From the NCBI RefSeq assembly GCF_031432975.1, contig NZ_CP133838.1:2604001-2668000 (forward strand): 64,000 nt of DNA, given 5' to 3'. Source of the DNA: Buttiauxella selenatireducens (GTDB taxonomy: Bacteria; Pseudomonadota; Gammaproteobacteria; Enterobacterales; Enterobacteriaceae). The position numbers and the translations under genes were made by a program. Below the pieces are notes generated by a model. It saw only the letters and a program-made list of their open reading frames with translations, ran no database searches and was not told the origin of the DNA. The first letter of the stretch is position 1. Each line of letters opens with the position of its first letter. Shown here piece by piece: positions 18,081-27,229 of this stretch.

Positions 18081-18111
18081 GAAATTAATTTTTTATTCCT
18101 TTGAGTGAAAT

Positions 18112-19029
18112 ATGACAACGAATCCGTTTTATCCAATAGGTACACCAGGGCAACCCTGGAGCGAACTTGAAAAGCAACAGTGGCGACAGAGTCAGACGCG
18201 TTACAGATTCTATAAGAACGATGTCTTAGACGTGCTCCATAAGCTTAAACACCGCTATGAGATCGTTCAGTATGGTGAATTGCGTTACGACGAAGATATT
18301 TACCCATTGATGGCGGTTAAATCACAAAACTGGGACGATAATCTGCCTGTCGCACTCATTAGCGGTGGTGTTCACGGTTACGAGACCAGCGGTGTTATGG
18401 GAGCACTGGGCTTTTTATCAGAATGTCAGAATGAGTATGCGGGTAAAGTCAATCTGCTGGTTGCCCCTTGTGTCAGCCCCTGGGCATATGAGCGTATTGC
18501 GCGGTGGAACTACAATGCTGTCGACCCTAACAGGCAATTTTACCCAGAAGGGAAAGCGGAAGAATCCCTGGCATTGATGGCGTACATCTCATCACTGAAA
18601 GCTCGGTTTATCGTGCACGTCGATTTACATGAAACGACGGATTCGGACGAAAATGAGTACCGCCCTGCTCTGGCCGCCCGAGACGGGATTGAGTTTGTAC
18701 CAGGGACTATCCCTGATGGCTTTTACCTGGTCAGTGACGAGCAGAACTCAAGACTGGACTTCCAGCGTGCAATCATTTCCGCTGTTGAAGAAGTGACACA
18801 TATTGCACCATCAGATGATGAAGGCTATATGTTTGGTTACCCGGTGGCGAGCCACGGTGTCGTTGAATATGACAATAACGCATACCATTTATGCGCGACG
18901 ATGACTGACGCACCCTTTACGACGACAACAGAAGTTTATCCCGACAGCGCAGCAACCTCTCCTGAGGAATGTATCCGGGCGCAGATTGTTACTGTCCGTC
19001 GAGCGATTGAATTCGCTCTATCAAACTGA
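18112..19029 (+). CDS. M14-family zinc metallocarboxypeptidase
   Basis: A 305-residue cytoplasmic protein (no signal peptide) of the carboxypeptidase A/M14 fold. The zinc-binding pair HxxE is in GGVHGYETSG (His88, Glu91) and the third ligand is in FIVHVDLHET (His173). The substrate-carboxylate Arg is in NAVDPNRQF (Arg141), and a glutamate that could be catalytic is near the C-terminus in TTTTEVYPD. Members of this subfamily are usually annotated as M14 family metallopeptidases; some act on amidated or peptidoglycan-like substrates, which I cannot determine here. It is monocistronic and divergent from arsRBC. Confidence 0.8.
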   Translation: MTTNPFYPIGTPGQPWSELEKQQWRQSQTRYRFYKNDVLDVLHKLKHRYEIVQYGELRYDEDIYPLMAVKSQNWDDNLPVALISGGVHGYETSGVMGALGFLSECQNEYAGKVNLLVAPCVSPWAYERIARWNYNAVDPNRQFYPEGKAEESLALMAYISSLKARFIVHVDLHETTDSDENEYRPALAARDGIEFVPGTIPDGFYLVSDEQNSRLDFQRAIISAVEEVTHIAPSDDEGYMFGYPVASHGVVEYDNNAYHLCATMTDAPFTTTTEVYPDSAATSPEECIRAQIVTVRRAIEFALSN

Positions 19030-19404
19030 TTCATTAGGCTGGGTGTATATCGCCCGGTCCGTTCTTTTCGTACGAATTCTTTTTCTTTTCCGTTTTCCTT
19101 TGATGAACACCCTATTACGTTTTGAATAACCGCTTTTGCACATGATTAGAGAATATATCCGGCCTGATTTAATTCTTGTACACATCTGCATGTGTATTTT
19201 AGTTGATCGGCGTTCACAAATTATTGGATCGTTTTCAGTAAACGCCTGAAATAGTATTAAGTTAAGTTCAAAGCGAAAATCTGACATTCTAACTGTCATG
19301 CTTTTAACGTCGATTTAGACCGCCTCAGTATCCAAAAGCGAAGCCTGCTTGCTTTTGGTACTCACCTGTCTCCCGAACACCTGTGCAACTTTGATGGAGT
19401 CAAT
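19030..19404. other. Intergenic, AT-rich, one hairpin
   Basis: No gene is supported here. The only structure seen is CCAAAAGC (19332-19339) pairing with GCTTTTGG (19351-19358), extended inside by AAGC/GCTT. It lies downstream of the minus-strand kinase gene and may end its transcript. Confidence 0.5.
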
Positions 19405-20193
19405 TCAAAGCATTTTTACGGTGTTATCTAACCATTCAGGAAGATTTTCCCTGTACCAGTTGAGATATATCGGAAAGGCCGCTTTTTGTCGCTCATCAAG
19501 CAGCGTAATCACCTCAGTAACAATCCATGCTTTGGCAATGGCGATTTCTCTCGCTAAATCATTGAGCTTGTAGTGACAAGAGATTCGACAATAGCGTTCT
19601 GCAAGGTCGATAAATGTTTCCTTACTTCCCATTCCCTTTACGAGTGGGGCCAGGTCAATCGCTGGGCTCCCGGTTCCGAACCTTTCCCAGTCGAAAAGCA
19701 CTAAATCGCCGTTATCTCTTTTTCCCCAGTTGCCAGCATTGCTATCGCCAGAAACCAGACATTGGTTATAAAACAGGACATGACTACAGCGTTGAAAGCG
19801 TCGTAACTGTTGCGCGGTTTTGTCCGGTAATGCCAAAAGAATGAGCGATTTTTCAAGCGCTGACTCTGCCCATGAATGAGGATGGTAACGCCATTCAAAA
19901 TTTGCAGGATAATGATGTAAGCGCCCCAGCATCGCCAATATGGCGTCTCCTGCCACAGCATTCTGATCAACCGGATTGGGGATATACTCCAGTCTTAACT
20001 TGCGCAGGGTCGGATCGGCAGATATCAGCCGTGGAGTGGCGATCCCTTCCTGATTAAGCTCATCAGCAGTGTGTTGATAAAAAGCGAACTCAACGTCGCC
20101 GACAGGAAATTTGTCGATAACCCGATGACCCTCGTCATCAATATTAAGCGCCACTGTGGCTATGCCCATTTTGGATAATTCCCGAGTAGACAT
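19405..20193 (-). CDS. APH-fold phosphotransferase family protein
   Basis: A 262-residue protein with the aminoglycoside/choline-kinase fold. The catalytic-loop signature reads SGDSNAGNW (Asp150, Asn154), with serine in place of the usual histidine of HGD. The metal-binding aspartate lies in LVLFDWERFG (Asp168). A lysine in VIDKFP (Lys28) fits the ATP-binding strand. Nothing shows that it confers drug resistance; chromosomal members of this family phosphorylate varied small molecules. It is monocistronic, and a copy of the 41-bp direct repeat sits about 58 bp upstream of its start. Confidence 0.7.
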   Translation of the reverse strand: MSTRELSKMGIATVALNIDDEGHRVIDKFPVGDVEFAFYQHTADELNQEGIATPRLISADPTLRKLRLEYIPNPVDQNAVAGDAILAMLGRLHHYPANFEWRYHPHSWAESALEKSLILLALPDKTAQQLRRFQRCSHVLFYNQCLVSGDSNAGNWGKRDNGDLVLFDWERFGTGSPAIDLAPLVKGMGSKETFIDLAERYCRISCHYKLNDLAREIAIAKAWIVTEVITLLDERQKAAFPIYLNWYRENLPEWLDNTVKML

Positions 20194-20250
20194 ACAATAT
20201 CCCTTTAGAATTAGCGTGTTGGTTTTTATTTCAATCTTAGAGTGTAGCGC

Positions 20251-20291
20251 TATTCGTCAGTCGGCCTAAAATTCGTTATCATCCGCTCCCA
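20251..20291. repeat. 41-bp direct repeat, left copy
   Basis: The sequence beginning TATTCGTCAGTCGG and ending ATCCGCTCCCA is identical to 23378-23418. The two copies bracket the autotransporter gene. Confidence 0.95.
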
Positions 20292-20345
20292 CTGTTTAAG
20301 TACGCTACCTGGGGTTATTTAATTATTATGATGTAAGGGCTATAT

Positions 20346-23333
20346 TTACCAGCCAATGCGAAGACCAATATTCCCCGAATAATCCCTTCGATGCTCACTA
20401 TCCAGACTGCTGGTTTGGTTTACCGCCACATAAAGTGAACTGACTGGGTTTAACTGCGCGGATATTCCCGCCCCTACCTGAAGCGATTTGCTTCCGATGG
20501 TTGTGGAAATCGCATCATCGCCCAAATACAGTGCAGCGGTGTGATTCGCGCCTTGCCAGTAATTGACATTGATCCACGGCTTAATTTGCTGCGGAGGCTC
20601 CCCATAATGGCCTTGTAACCGTAGTCCCACGCGTCCGGTGTAAGTGGTTTCATTGTCGTAATGGATTGAGGAAATGGCATCGTGGTTATCATCAAGCGAC
20701 AGGTTTTGCACAATAAATTGCGCCTGGGGTTCCAGGGATAAATTCTCCGTCAGCCACATTGGATAGCCGCTTTCAAGCGAGGCCGAGCGAAGCTTTCCGC
20801 CAATATCCGCATTGATGTTGCGCTCTGATTTCTGCGAACCGTTAAGCCAGGTGTGCATGAGTACGGTATCGAGATAGGCCTGGTTGCGCCAGATGTGCGT
20901 CCAGTACGCCCCCACACTATAACCATTAAGCGTCGTGGAACCCGCAGAGCGATTTTCCTCTCCTTCCGAAAAGCCACGCACATCCCCTTCAATTCGCGAA
21001 TAGCCAAAAAATAGCCCTGCGTGGTTATCGTCGCTTATAAAAAAATCTTGTCCGAGCTGCACGCCACCGATATTCCCGTCAAAAGATGGGGAAACATCGC
21101 CGCCCCAGTGTTGGTTCGTGTGCTGCCCTAAAACCCGCCCCCAGCTCCCGCTGACATTCCCGTGGTTGGATAAAAATGACTGCTCGCCCTGCCGCTCATG
21201 AAAGGTGGCTATTTGTGCCAGACCCAGGTTAAACGCCAACGGCGTGAGCGCGGCGTACAGAGGCACTTCCTCGCGATACAGCGGAATGATTTTTGGCGTT
21301 ACCGTGGGCGCAGAAGGCGATGCGGGAGATTGCGGCGCACCAGGAGGAACTACCGGCACAGCTGGGTTTTCAGGTGTAGTAGGCGGTACAGGTGTAGTAG
21401 GCGGTACAGGTGTAACGGGTGCTCCGGGGGTAACAGGCGGTTCGCCAGGATTTTCAGGGCCTGTCGGTGGCAAAACGATCAAGGAGTTGCGCAGGAACCA
21501 GTTATTTTCGCTGCCTGTTGCAATACCGCCGCGAAACAGCCGATATTCATATGCCCCCGCCGAGATTTGCCCGCCAGAAAGTGTAAAAGCGTTGACGGAT
21601 GTCGTTGCCCCGTTTTGCGTATCAATCAGCAAAATACCGTTGGCAAGTGTCGCCGCACCAGACCCGTTGACATTGGTTATCTGTAATTGCGTGTTACCGC
21701 TAGCCTCGCCGCCGGAAATCGTGACTTTATCTGATGCTGACTCGTCATCACCCAGCACGGTTTGCAGGCGAATCACGCCGTTTTGCCCAATGTAATCGCC
21801 GTTGATCGTCAGGTGATTGCCGGTTGAAGTCCCCCCATTGGTCAAATCAATCACCCCGTTGTTAATGACGGTGATGCGGTTCCCCGCGATAGCCGGGCTG
21901 ATTTGTGCATCGTTTTGCTCGCCTGCCAGCAAATGACTGCTGGCATCAATGGTCAGCGTGCCGCTTCCTGTGGTGCTATCACCCAAAACCAACGGCGTGT
22001 CGAGAGTTAGCGCAGAACTGTTACTTAAATTGACCGTTTCAAAATTGATTAAGCGACCCGGATTACTGGCCGTAGTGTTGTCGAGTTGCAGACTGTCGTC
22101 ACCTGCTCCGCCGTCAATTAACCCATTATTACCCAAGGACGCCGCGTTCAAGTTACGCAAGATGGTGCTGTCATTTCCGGCATTCAACTGTACAGAACCT
22201 TGAATCACGCCGCTATCGTGCCAGATAAACTGGTCGTTACCTGCGGTAAATTGAACGGCAATACCGTTACCACCGTTAATATTGCCGCTGTTGTTGACCA
22301 CATCGCCCGGTGAGGTGTTGTCAAACCAGATACCGTAATCACCGCTGCCGGACGTTAAGCTGCCGCTATTATTGACGGTCATCGGGCCAACATCGTTAGT
22401 AATAGCGCTTCTACCCGCCACAATAATGCCCTGGTTATTAACAGTGCCGCCTGCCGAGAGGTACGCACCGTAAGCACCTGTCGCATTAATGGTTCCCGTT
22501 AACGAATTGGTGAACACGCCAGGGCTGCCAAAATAAGCGCCGTTCGCGTTAGTGGACGCCGTGGTAATACTGCCATTATTGGTTGCAGAACCCACAGTTA
22601 CAGCCCCAACATTATTGATTCCGTTAGCGCCCACTCCACTGGTAGTGATCGAGCCGTTATTAATAATCGTATTATTGCCGCCATTGCTTTCAAGGCCATG
22701 CGCGATAACACCGGAGGTGGTAATACTGCCGTTATTGGTCAACGAGTTCCCGCCACTTTGCACATAAATTCCATCAGCCCCATTACCAAGAGTAGTGATC
22801 GCCCCATCATTTATCAGCGTGTTATTGCTGGCAATATTTCCCGAGATGTTTGCCATTCCCGATGAGTTAATTCCGCTGGTATTAATGATGCCGGTTCCGC
22901 TATTCAACAGTTGGTTATCATTACCCTCCGAAAATAATGCTTCAGACTGCTCTCCAGAGGTGGAAATGAAGCCTGCATTTATTTGTTGATTACCATCACC
23001 TCGGGATGAAAGAGCATCGAAGGTATCACCGGAAATAGTAATGCTGCCGAGGTTTTGTATCGAACTGTCGGTATAGATAATAACGCCGTTATTCCCGCTA
23101 ATATTCAGCATAGCGTTAGGATTAATCGTAACGGAAACCTGAGAACTGTTGGTTTGTGCAGCAATGGGTTGAGTGACTGGAATCGGGTCGGCGCTACATA
23201 GAGTCTGTTGGCCGCTGGCAGGAAAAGCATTATCGCAGACCGCCTGTACTTCCTTCGGCTTTAAAACCAGGAGAACGAGGCAAAACAACGCCATGTTAAA
23301 TGAGCACTTCGCAATGGAAAATCGACATTTCAT
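20346..23333 (-). CDS. Autotransporter with Asn/Gly-rich passenger
   Basis: About 995 residues of a type Va autotransporter. After a long signal peptide (ending near VLKPKEVQA) the passenger (about 35-620) consists of irregular repeats of the NNGSITTSG type, typical of a beta-helix. A Pro/Thr-rich linker follows (about 625-685, TPVPPTTPENP). The C-terminal 12-strand beta-barrel domain (about 700-995) ends in ...GNIGLRIGW, with the usual aromatic terminus. The ATG at 23333 has AAGAG six bases upstream; a second ATG lies six bases earlier. No catalytic or adhesin motif was recognised. The whole gene lies between two identical 41-bp repeats, which suggests acquisition or possible loss as a unit. 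Confidence 0.88.
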   Translation of the reverse strand: MKCRFSIAKCSFNMALFCLVLLVLKPKEVQAVCDNAFPASGQQTLCSADPIPVTQPIAAQTNSSQVSVTINPNAMLNISGNNGVIIYTDSSIQNLGSITISGDTFDALSSRGDGNQQINAGFISTSGEQSEALFSEGNDNQLLNSGTGIINTSGINSSGMANISGNIASNNTLINDGAITTLGNGADGIYVQSGGNSLTNNGSITTSGVIAHGLESNGGNNTIINNGSITTSGVGANGINNVGAVTVGSATNNGSITTASTNANGAYFGSPGVFTNSLTGTINATGAYGAYLSAGGTVNNQGIIVAGRSAITNDVGPMTVNNSGSLTSGSGDYGIWFDNTSPGDVVNNSGNINGGNGIAVQFTAGNDQFIWHDSGVIQGSVQLNAGNDSTILRNLNAASLGNNGLIDGGAGDDSLQLDNTTASNPGRLINFETVNLSNSSALTLDTPLVLGDSTTGSGTLTIDASSHLLAGEQNDAQISPAIAGNRITVINNGVIDLTNGGTSTGNHLTINGDYIGQNGVIRLQTVLGDDESASDKVTISGGEASGNTQLQITNVNGSGAATLANGILLIDTQNGATTSVNAFTLSGGQISAGAYEYRLFRGGIATGSENNWFLRNSLIVLPPTGPENPGEPPVTPGAPVTPVPPTTPVPPTTPENPAVPVVPPGAPQSPASPSAPTVTPKIIPLYREEVPLYAALTPLAFNLGLAQIATFHERQGEQSFLSNHGNVSGSWGRVLGQHTNQHWGGDVSPSFDGNIGGVQLGQDFFISDDNHAGLFFGYSRIEGDVRGFSEGEENRSAGSTTLNGYSVGAYWTHIWRNQAYLDTVLMHTWLNGSQKSERNINADIGGKLRSASLESGYPMWLTENLSLEPQAQFIVQNLSLDDNHDAISSIHYDNETTYTGRVGLRLQGHYGEPPQQIKPWINVNYWQGANHTAALYLGDDAISTTIGSKSLQVGAGISAQLNPVSSLYVAVNQTSSLDSEHRRDYSGNIGLRIGW
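21371..21414. repeat. 18-bp tandem repeat in the autotransporter linker
   Basis: The unit CAGGTGTAGTAGGCGGTA occurs twice in perfect tandem (21371-21388 and 21389-21406), then starts a third time (CAGGTGTA). It encodes the PVPPTT repeats of the linker. Gain or loss of a unit changes length by six residues without a frameshift. Confidence 0.85.
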
Positions 23334-23377
23334 AAGCATCTCTTAAACCGACGTTGTATCCGAAGTGTAGTCGGTCA

Positions 23378-23418
23378 TATTCGTCAGTCGGCCTAAAATT
23401 CGTTATCATCCGCTCCCA
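23378..23418. repeat. 41-bp direct repeat, right copy
   Basis: Identical to 20251-20291. This copy ends 20 bases before the ATG of the pseudouridine synthase gene, so it overlaps that gene's probable promoter (TTATCAT near 23404-23410). Confidence 0.95.
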
Positions 23419-23438
23419 TTCTGAATCCGGGTTGCCTG

Positions 23439-24137
23439 ATGTCTTCGATTATCGATACCTTTATCGCCCCACCGTGCCGAGACCTGATCGAGATTCTTTA
23501 TCAGGACGATCACCTGGTGCTTATTAATAAACCCGCCGGGTTGCTCAGCCTCTCGGGGAAAAACCCGCAAAACCTGGATTCGGTGCATCATCGGCTGGTG
23601 CAGATATTCCCCGGCTGCACCCTGGTCCACCGGCTTGATTTTGGCACTTCCGGGCTGATGGTGATTGCCCGTAATAAAGCGATCAATGCAGCCCTTTGCC
23701 AACAGTTCAGCCAGCGCGCAGTGACTAAAGTGTACAGCGCACTGCTCTGCGGACATCTTGACGACAACGAAGGGGTGATAGATGCAGCGATTGCCAAAGA
23801 CCCGGCGCTGTTCCCGCTGATGTCGATTTGCGCAATCAACGGTAAGCCCGCTCGCTCCGGCTATCAGGTCGTTGAGCGCTTTTATCACGAGTTGGAAGAT
23901 GGGACGTTACTGCCATTGACGCGGGTACAGCTCACTCCGGAAACCGGACGTACTCATCAACTCCGCATCCACTGTCAGCAGTTGGGCCACCCTATTTTGG
24001 GCTGCGATCTGTATGGCGGTCGTTTGTTGCCGGGAACCGAACAAACTCCACGGTTGATGCTGCACGCCAGTGAGCTGCACTTTGTGCATCCTGTTAGCGA
24101 AGAATGGGTCAAGGCGCGTAATACCAGCCCGTTTTGA
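23439..24137 (+). CDS. RluA-family RNA pseudouridine synthase
   Basis: A 232-residue enzyme that isomerises uridine in RNA. The catalytic motif is VHRLDFGTSG with Asp67, and the conserved LTPETGRTHQLRIHCQQLGHPILG motif III is present. Length and layout match RluA more than the longer RluC/RluD (no S4 domain), but the match to E. coli RluA is moderate, so target specificity is not assigned. The ATG at 23439 has no strong Shine-Dalgarno sequence. It is convergent with ydcY, separated by a hairpin. Confidence 0.85.
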   Translation: MSSIIDTFIAPPCRDLIEILYQDDHLVLINKPAGLLSLSGKNPQNLDSVHHRLVQIFPGCTLVHRLDFGTSGLMVIARNKAINAALCQQFSQRAVTKVYSALLCGHLDDNEGVIDAAIAKDPALFPLMSICAINGKPARSGYQVVERFYHELEDGTLLPLTRVQLTPETGRTHQLRIHCQQLGHPILGCDLYGGRLLPGTEQTPRLMLHASELHFVHPVSEEWVKARNTSPF

Positions 24138-24159
24138 CTTGATAATGTTATTACGGTGC

Positions 24160-24175
24160 CGGGCGGAACCGCCCG
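24160..24175. terminator. Bidirectional hairpin between convergent genes
   Basis: CGGGCGG (24160-24166) pairs with CCGCCCG (24169-24175) over an AA loop, flanked by AT-rich DNA on both sides. It lies between the pseudouridine synthase gene and ydcY. Confidence 0.7.
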
Positions 24176-24185
24176 ACATTATTGC

Positions 24186-24419
24186 TTAAATGATTGTGCC
24201 GCCTTTGGTTAAATCATCACGGCGTTGCTCGGCTTCCGCTTTGTGATGATGACCTTTTTGCGCGATAGCGATGCGCAAACGTTGCTGCTGGGTGAAACGA
24301 TCTTCGCGACTCAGTTCGGCATCGTCGCTCAATACAATCAGCAACTGATTCATATGCTCAATGACATTTTCGGTAATCGCCGCGTCTACGCGAGCGGTAA
24401 CGTCTTCAAGATGCGCCAT
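24186..24419 (-). CDS. ydcY: YdcY, DUF2526 small protein
   Basis: A 77-residue, highly charged protein closely matching E. coli YdcY (MAHLEDVTARVDAAITENVI; ends DDLTKGGTII). The function of the family is not known to me. It is predicted soluble and largely helical. AAGGAGG precedes the ATG at ideal distance. In E. coli ydcY is also a small stand-alone gene. Confidence 0.88.
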   Translation of the reverse strand: MAHLEDVTARVDAAITENVIEHMNQLLIVLSDDAELSREDRFTQQQRLRIAIAQKGHHHKAEAEQRRDDLTKGGTII

Positions 24420-24470
24420 AATTTCCTCCTTACTTTTCGTATCGCTACCCTATCGTTTTCAGGCCAGGAA

Positions 24471-25235
24471 TCAAACTTTCTCTTCATGCTTTTTACAAAA
24501 GGAATCTAAAGCATGTGCTAATGCTGAAGGGTTTTCCCACGACATGGAATGCCCGCAGTCTGGTAACACCGTGGTTTGGATGCCCAGGTTTTGAACTTGC
24601 GTGAAATCAGTATTGGGTAAGGATTGTTCACCAAATACAAGCGCTTTTGGTCTGCCCAATCGGGCAAAAATATCCAACCAATTATTCCCTTTTATCAGAC
24701 TATCAGCCCCTCGCCATACTGCCCAGGGCGCGGCGATGGCTAAACTGCCCGCCCATGGCCCGCTTTCTGCGTTAACCATAGCGTGGTGAGTTGTTGAGAG
24801 GTAATCCGCCTCGCTAAAGCTGCAAATTTGTCTACTGAAGAACCCGCCGCCTGGGTGGAAATTAGGCTCCGAGACAATCAAACCGCATAAACCCTCACCC
24901 AGAAATTGTGAAGCCTCAATGCAAATACTGCCGCCCATGCTGTGACCATAGAGGAAATATTTTTCCAGATTCAAATGAGCGATGAGCTCTGCCACCACTT
25001 GCGCCTGCTCTTTAATCGAATAGCCAAAATCTTTAGGTTTTTCACTGTATCCGAAACCCAGTAGGTCAATAAGAATCGCCCTTCTGTCGGCAAAATTTTT
25101 ATCCGTGACGACGCGTGGATACTCATAGGAAGAGGCGCAACCAATTCCATGCACAAAAACTAAGGGCGCTCCGGTTCCGGGCAAATCCAGCCAACGGACA
25201 CGGCTGTGTGCCGTTTCAGAGAAAAAAGTTTCCAT
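24471..25235 (-). CDS. Alpha/beta-fold hydrolase
   Basis: A 254-residue serine hydrolase. The nucleophile elbow is YGHSMGGS (Ser99), the oxyanion HG pair is in VFVHGIG, and the C-terminal histidine is in LPDCGHSMSWENP; an acidic residue for the triad lies around residue 200-210. There is no signal peptide. The substrate is unknown; relatives include esterases and proline-iminopeptidase-like enzymes. AAAGGAGTG precedes the ATG at 25235. Two REP-like hairpins separate it from the following peptide-binding protein gene. Confidence 0.8.
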   Translation of the reverse strand: METFFSETAHSRVRWLDLPGTGAPLVFVHGIGCASSYEYPRVVTDKNFADRRAILIDLLGFGYSEKPKDFGYSIKEQAQVVAELIAHLNLEKYFLYGHSMGGSICIEASQFLGEGLCGLIVSEPNFHPGGGFFSRQICSFSEADYLSTTHHAMVNAESGPWAGSLAIAAPWAVWRGADSLIKGNNWLDIFARLGRPKALVFGEQSLPNTDFTQVQNLGIQTTVLPDCGHSMSWENPSALAHALDSFCKKHEEKV

Positions 25236-25263
25236 TTATCACTCCTTTGATATGGGAACGCAG

Positions 25264-25330
25264 GTCGGGTAAGCGTAGCGCCACCCGACAAGTTCGAGTC
25301 TATGGTGGATGGCACTATCGCCTATCCACC
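25264..25330. repeat. Pair of REP-type hairpins
   Basis: GTCGGGT (25264-25270) pairs with ACCCGAC (25283-25289), and GGTGGAT (25304-25310) pairs with ATCCACC (25324-25330). Stem and loop sequences (AAGCGTAGCGCC between the first arms) look like enterobacterial REP units. Confidence 0.75.
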
Positions 25331-25348
25331 CTACAAAATCTTACTGCA

Positions 25349-26947
25349 CTAATTCAATTTCGCTTTCGAGAAATCGCTACCGTTGGTACTTACCGTGTAA
25401 CCCGTTACATTGCTGCGGGTCGCGTAGAAGGTTTTACCGTTCGCCAGTGGGATCCACGGTGCTTGCTCATAAAACACCTCTTGTGCCTGCTCGTATAGTT
25501 TGGCGCGAACCGCTGGGTCGCTGGTCAATTTCGCTTTCTGCGTCAGCGCATCGTACTGTTTATCGCACCAGCGCGCGGCGTTCGAACCGCTTTCTATACT
25601 GCCGCAACCGAGCAGTGTATCCGCGAAGTTATCCGGGTCACCGTTATCGCTCATCCAGCCAAACAGTGCGGAGGAGTGTTCGCCTTTACGCATGCCGGAG
25701 AGATACTCGCCCCACTCGAAGGTGACGATTTTCGCGTTCACACCGACTTTCGCCCAGTCATTCTGAATCATCTCAGCGATGCGGCGTGAGTTCGGGTTAT
25801 AAGGACGTTGCACCGGCATTGACCATAAATCGGTTTCGAATCCCTTCTCAAAACCAGCTTGTTTCAACAACGCTTTGGCTTTCTCAGGATCGTAGCTGCG
25901 ATCGCTCAAATCTTTATTAAAACCTAGCATTGCTGGCGGAATAGGAGATTTCGCCACGGTGCCGGAGCCCATAAACACCGCATTAATAATTGCCTGTTTA
26001 TCAACGGCGTAATTCAGCGCCTGGCGCACCAGCACGTTATCAAACGGTTTTTTCGTGGTGTTAAACGCCAGGTAACCGACGTTCAGGCCGTCGACGGTAT
26101 GCAGCTGGAGGTCTTTGTTGGCTTTGATGGCTTCAAACTGGACCGGCGCCGGAGCCGGGATAATCTGGCATTCGTTCTTCTGCAATTTCGCCATACGGGT
26201 CTGCACATTTGGCGTGATGGAGAAGATCAGATGTTTGGTTGGCACTTCGCCATTCCAGTAATTCGGGTTCGCCACGTAGCGAATCAACGAATCGACTTTG
26301 TATTCCTGCAACGCATACGGGCCGGTGCCGATAGGTGCGGTATCCACCTTCTCAGGCGTCCCCGCTTTTAGCATTGCGTCGGCATATTCCGCCGACAGAA
26401 TCGAGGCAAAATCCATGCCCCAGTCGGCAAGGAATGCCGCATTAGGTTCGCTCAGCGTGAACTGGACGTGATTGTCATCGATTTTCTTCACCTCAGTGAT
26501 GAGCTTATCGAAGCCCACATCATTGAAGTATTCGTAATTGGCTTTTGAGACATTGTGGTACGGGTTTTTAGGGTCTTTCTGGCGCATCACCGAGAAAACA
26601 ACGTCGTCTGCGTTAAAGTCGCGCGTCGGCTTAAACGCTTTATTACTGTTGAATTTCAAACCCTTACGCAGGGTAAATGTATAGGTTTTGCCATCCTTAC
26701 TGATGTCCCAGGCCGTTGCCAACGATGGCACCGGCACGTTATCGCTCGGGCGGAATTCTACCAGGCGGTTGTACAACGTTTGCGAGCTGGCAACAAACGT
26801 GGGGCCTGAACTGGCGATTTGCGGGTTAAAGGATTCCGGAGAGGCTTCTGAGCAGTAAACTAACGTGTTATTCGCGGCAGCGAAGGCGGTTGTTGCGGGT
26901 AATAGACTACTGAGCAACAGCGCGAGAAGTGTTTTCCCTGTCGACAT
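25349..26947 (-). CDS. Orphan DppA-like peptide-binding protein (first copy)
   Basis: A 532-residue periplasmic solute-binding protein of family 5 (DppA/OppA/NikA). The signal peptide ends near TTAFA; the mature part begins NTLVYCSEASPESFNPQ and follows DppA throughout, including the conserved DPEKAKALLKQAG and MPVQRPYNPNSRR blocks. It probably binds dipeptides or heme-like ligands, but no permease or ATPase genes lie beside it, so it would have to use a shared dpp-type transporter. AAGGCAAAAAT precedes the ATG. A clear paralogue lies at 45840-47441. Confidence 0.88.
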   Translation of the reverse strand: MSTGKTLLALLLSSLLPATTAFAAANNTLVYCSEASPESFNPQIASSGPTFVASSQTLYNRLVEFRPSDNVPVPSLATAWDISKDGKTYTFTLRKGLKFNSNKAFKPTRDFNADDVVFSVMRQKDPKNPYHNVSKANYEYFNDVGFDKLITEVKKIDDNHVQFTLSEPNAAFLADWGMDFASILSAEYADAMLKAGTPEKVDTAPIGTGPYALQEYKVDSLIRYVANPNYWNGEVPTKHLIFSITPNVQTRMAKLQKNECQIIPAPAPVQFEAIKANKDLQLHTVDGLNVGYLAFNTTKKPFDNVLVRQALNYAVDKQAIINAVFMGSGTVAKSPIPPAMLGFNKDLSDRSYDPEKAKALLKQAGFEKGFETDLWSMPVQRPYNPNSRRIAEMIQNDWAKVGVNAKIVTFEWGEYLSGMRKGEHSSALFGWMSDNGDPDNFADTLLGCGSIESGSNAARWCDKQYDALTQKAKLTSDPAVRAKLYEQAQEVFYEQAPWIPLANGKTFYATRSNVTGYTVSTNGSDFSKAKLN

Positions 26948-27229
26948 ATTTTTGCCTTTTGTTTGTACTTGCCAAATGAAACATCAATAACACCATAGCT
27001 TATCACCACTGACAAATAACAATCGGCTATCAGGTATTCAATATCAGTGAGATTTGTGTAATCTGACGCCATCTACAGCACGATATCTCGCCATCCACAT
27101 TCACCATGACGCAACAACCCCAGAATCATCCTGTGCAAATACAGCAATGCACCACCTTTTAGCCTTTCGTCCTCACCTTACTCCTTGTGTTAAGATGACC
27201 AGATAATCATTTCCACGGAGGAATTAAAC

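Noticed and set aside
19332-19358. Possible phage attachment core (AAGCCTGCTTGCTTTTGG) near the kinase gene
   Set aside because: It resembles the lambda core only loosely; no integrase or second copy is seen, and a hairpin explains the symmetry.
22400-22900. CRISPR-like short repeats in the first autotransporter gene
   Set aside because: The repeats are irregular, in frame and encode NNGSITTSG-type passenger units; there are no spacers of fixed length.
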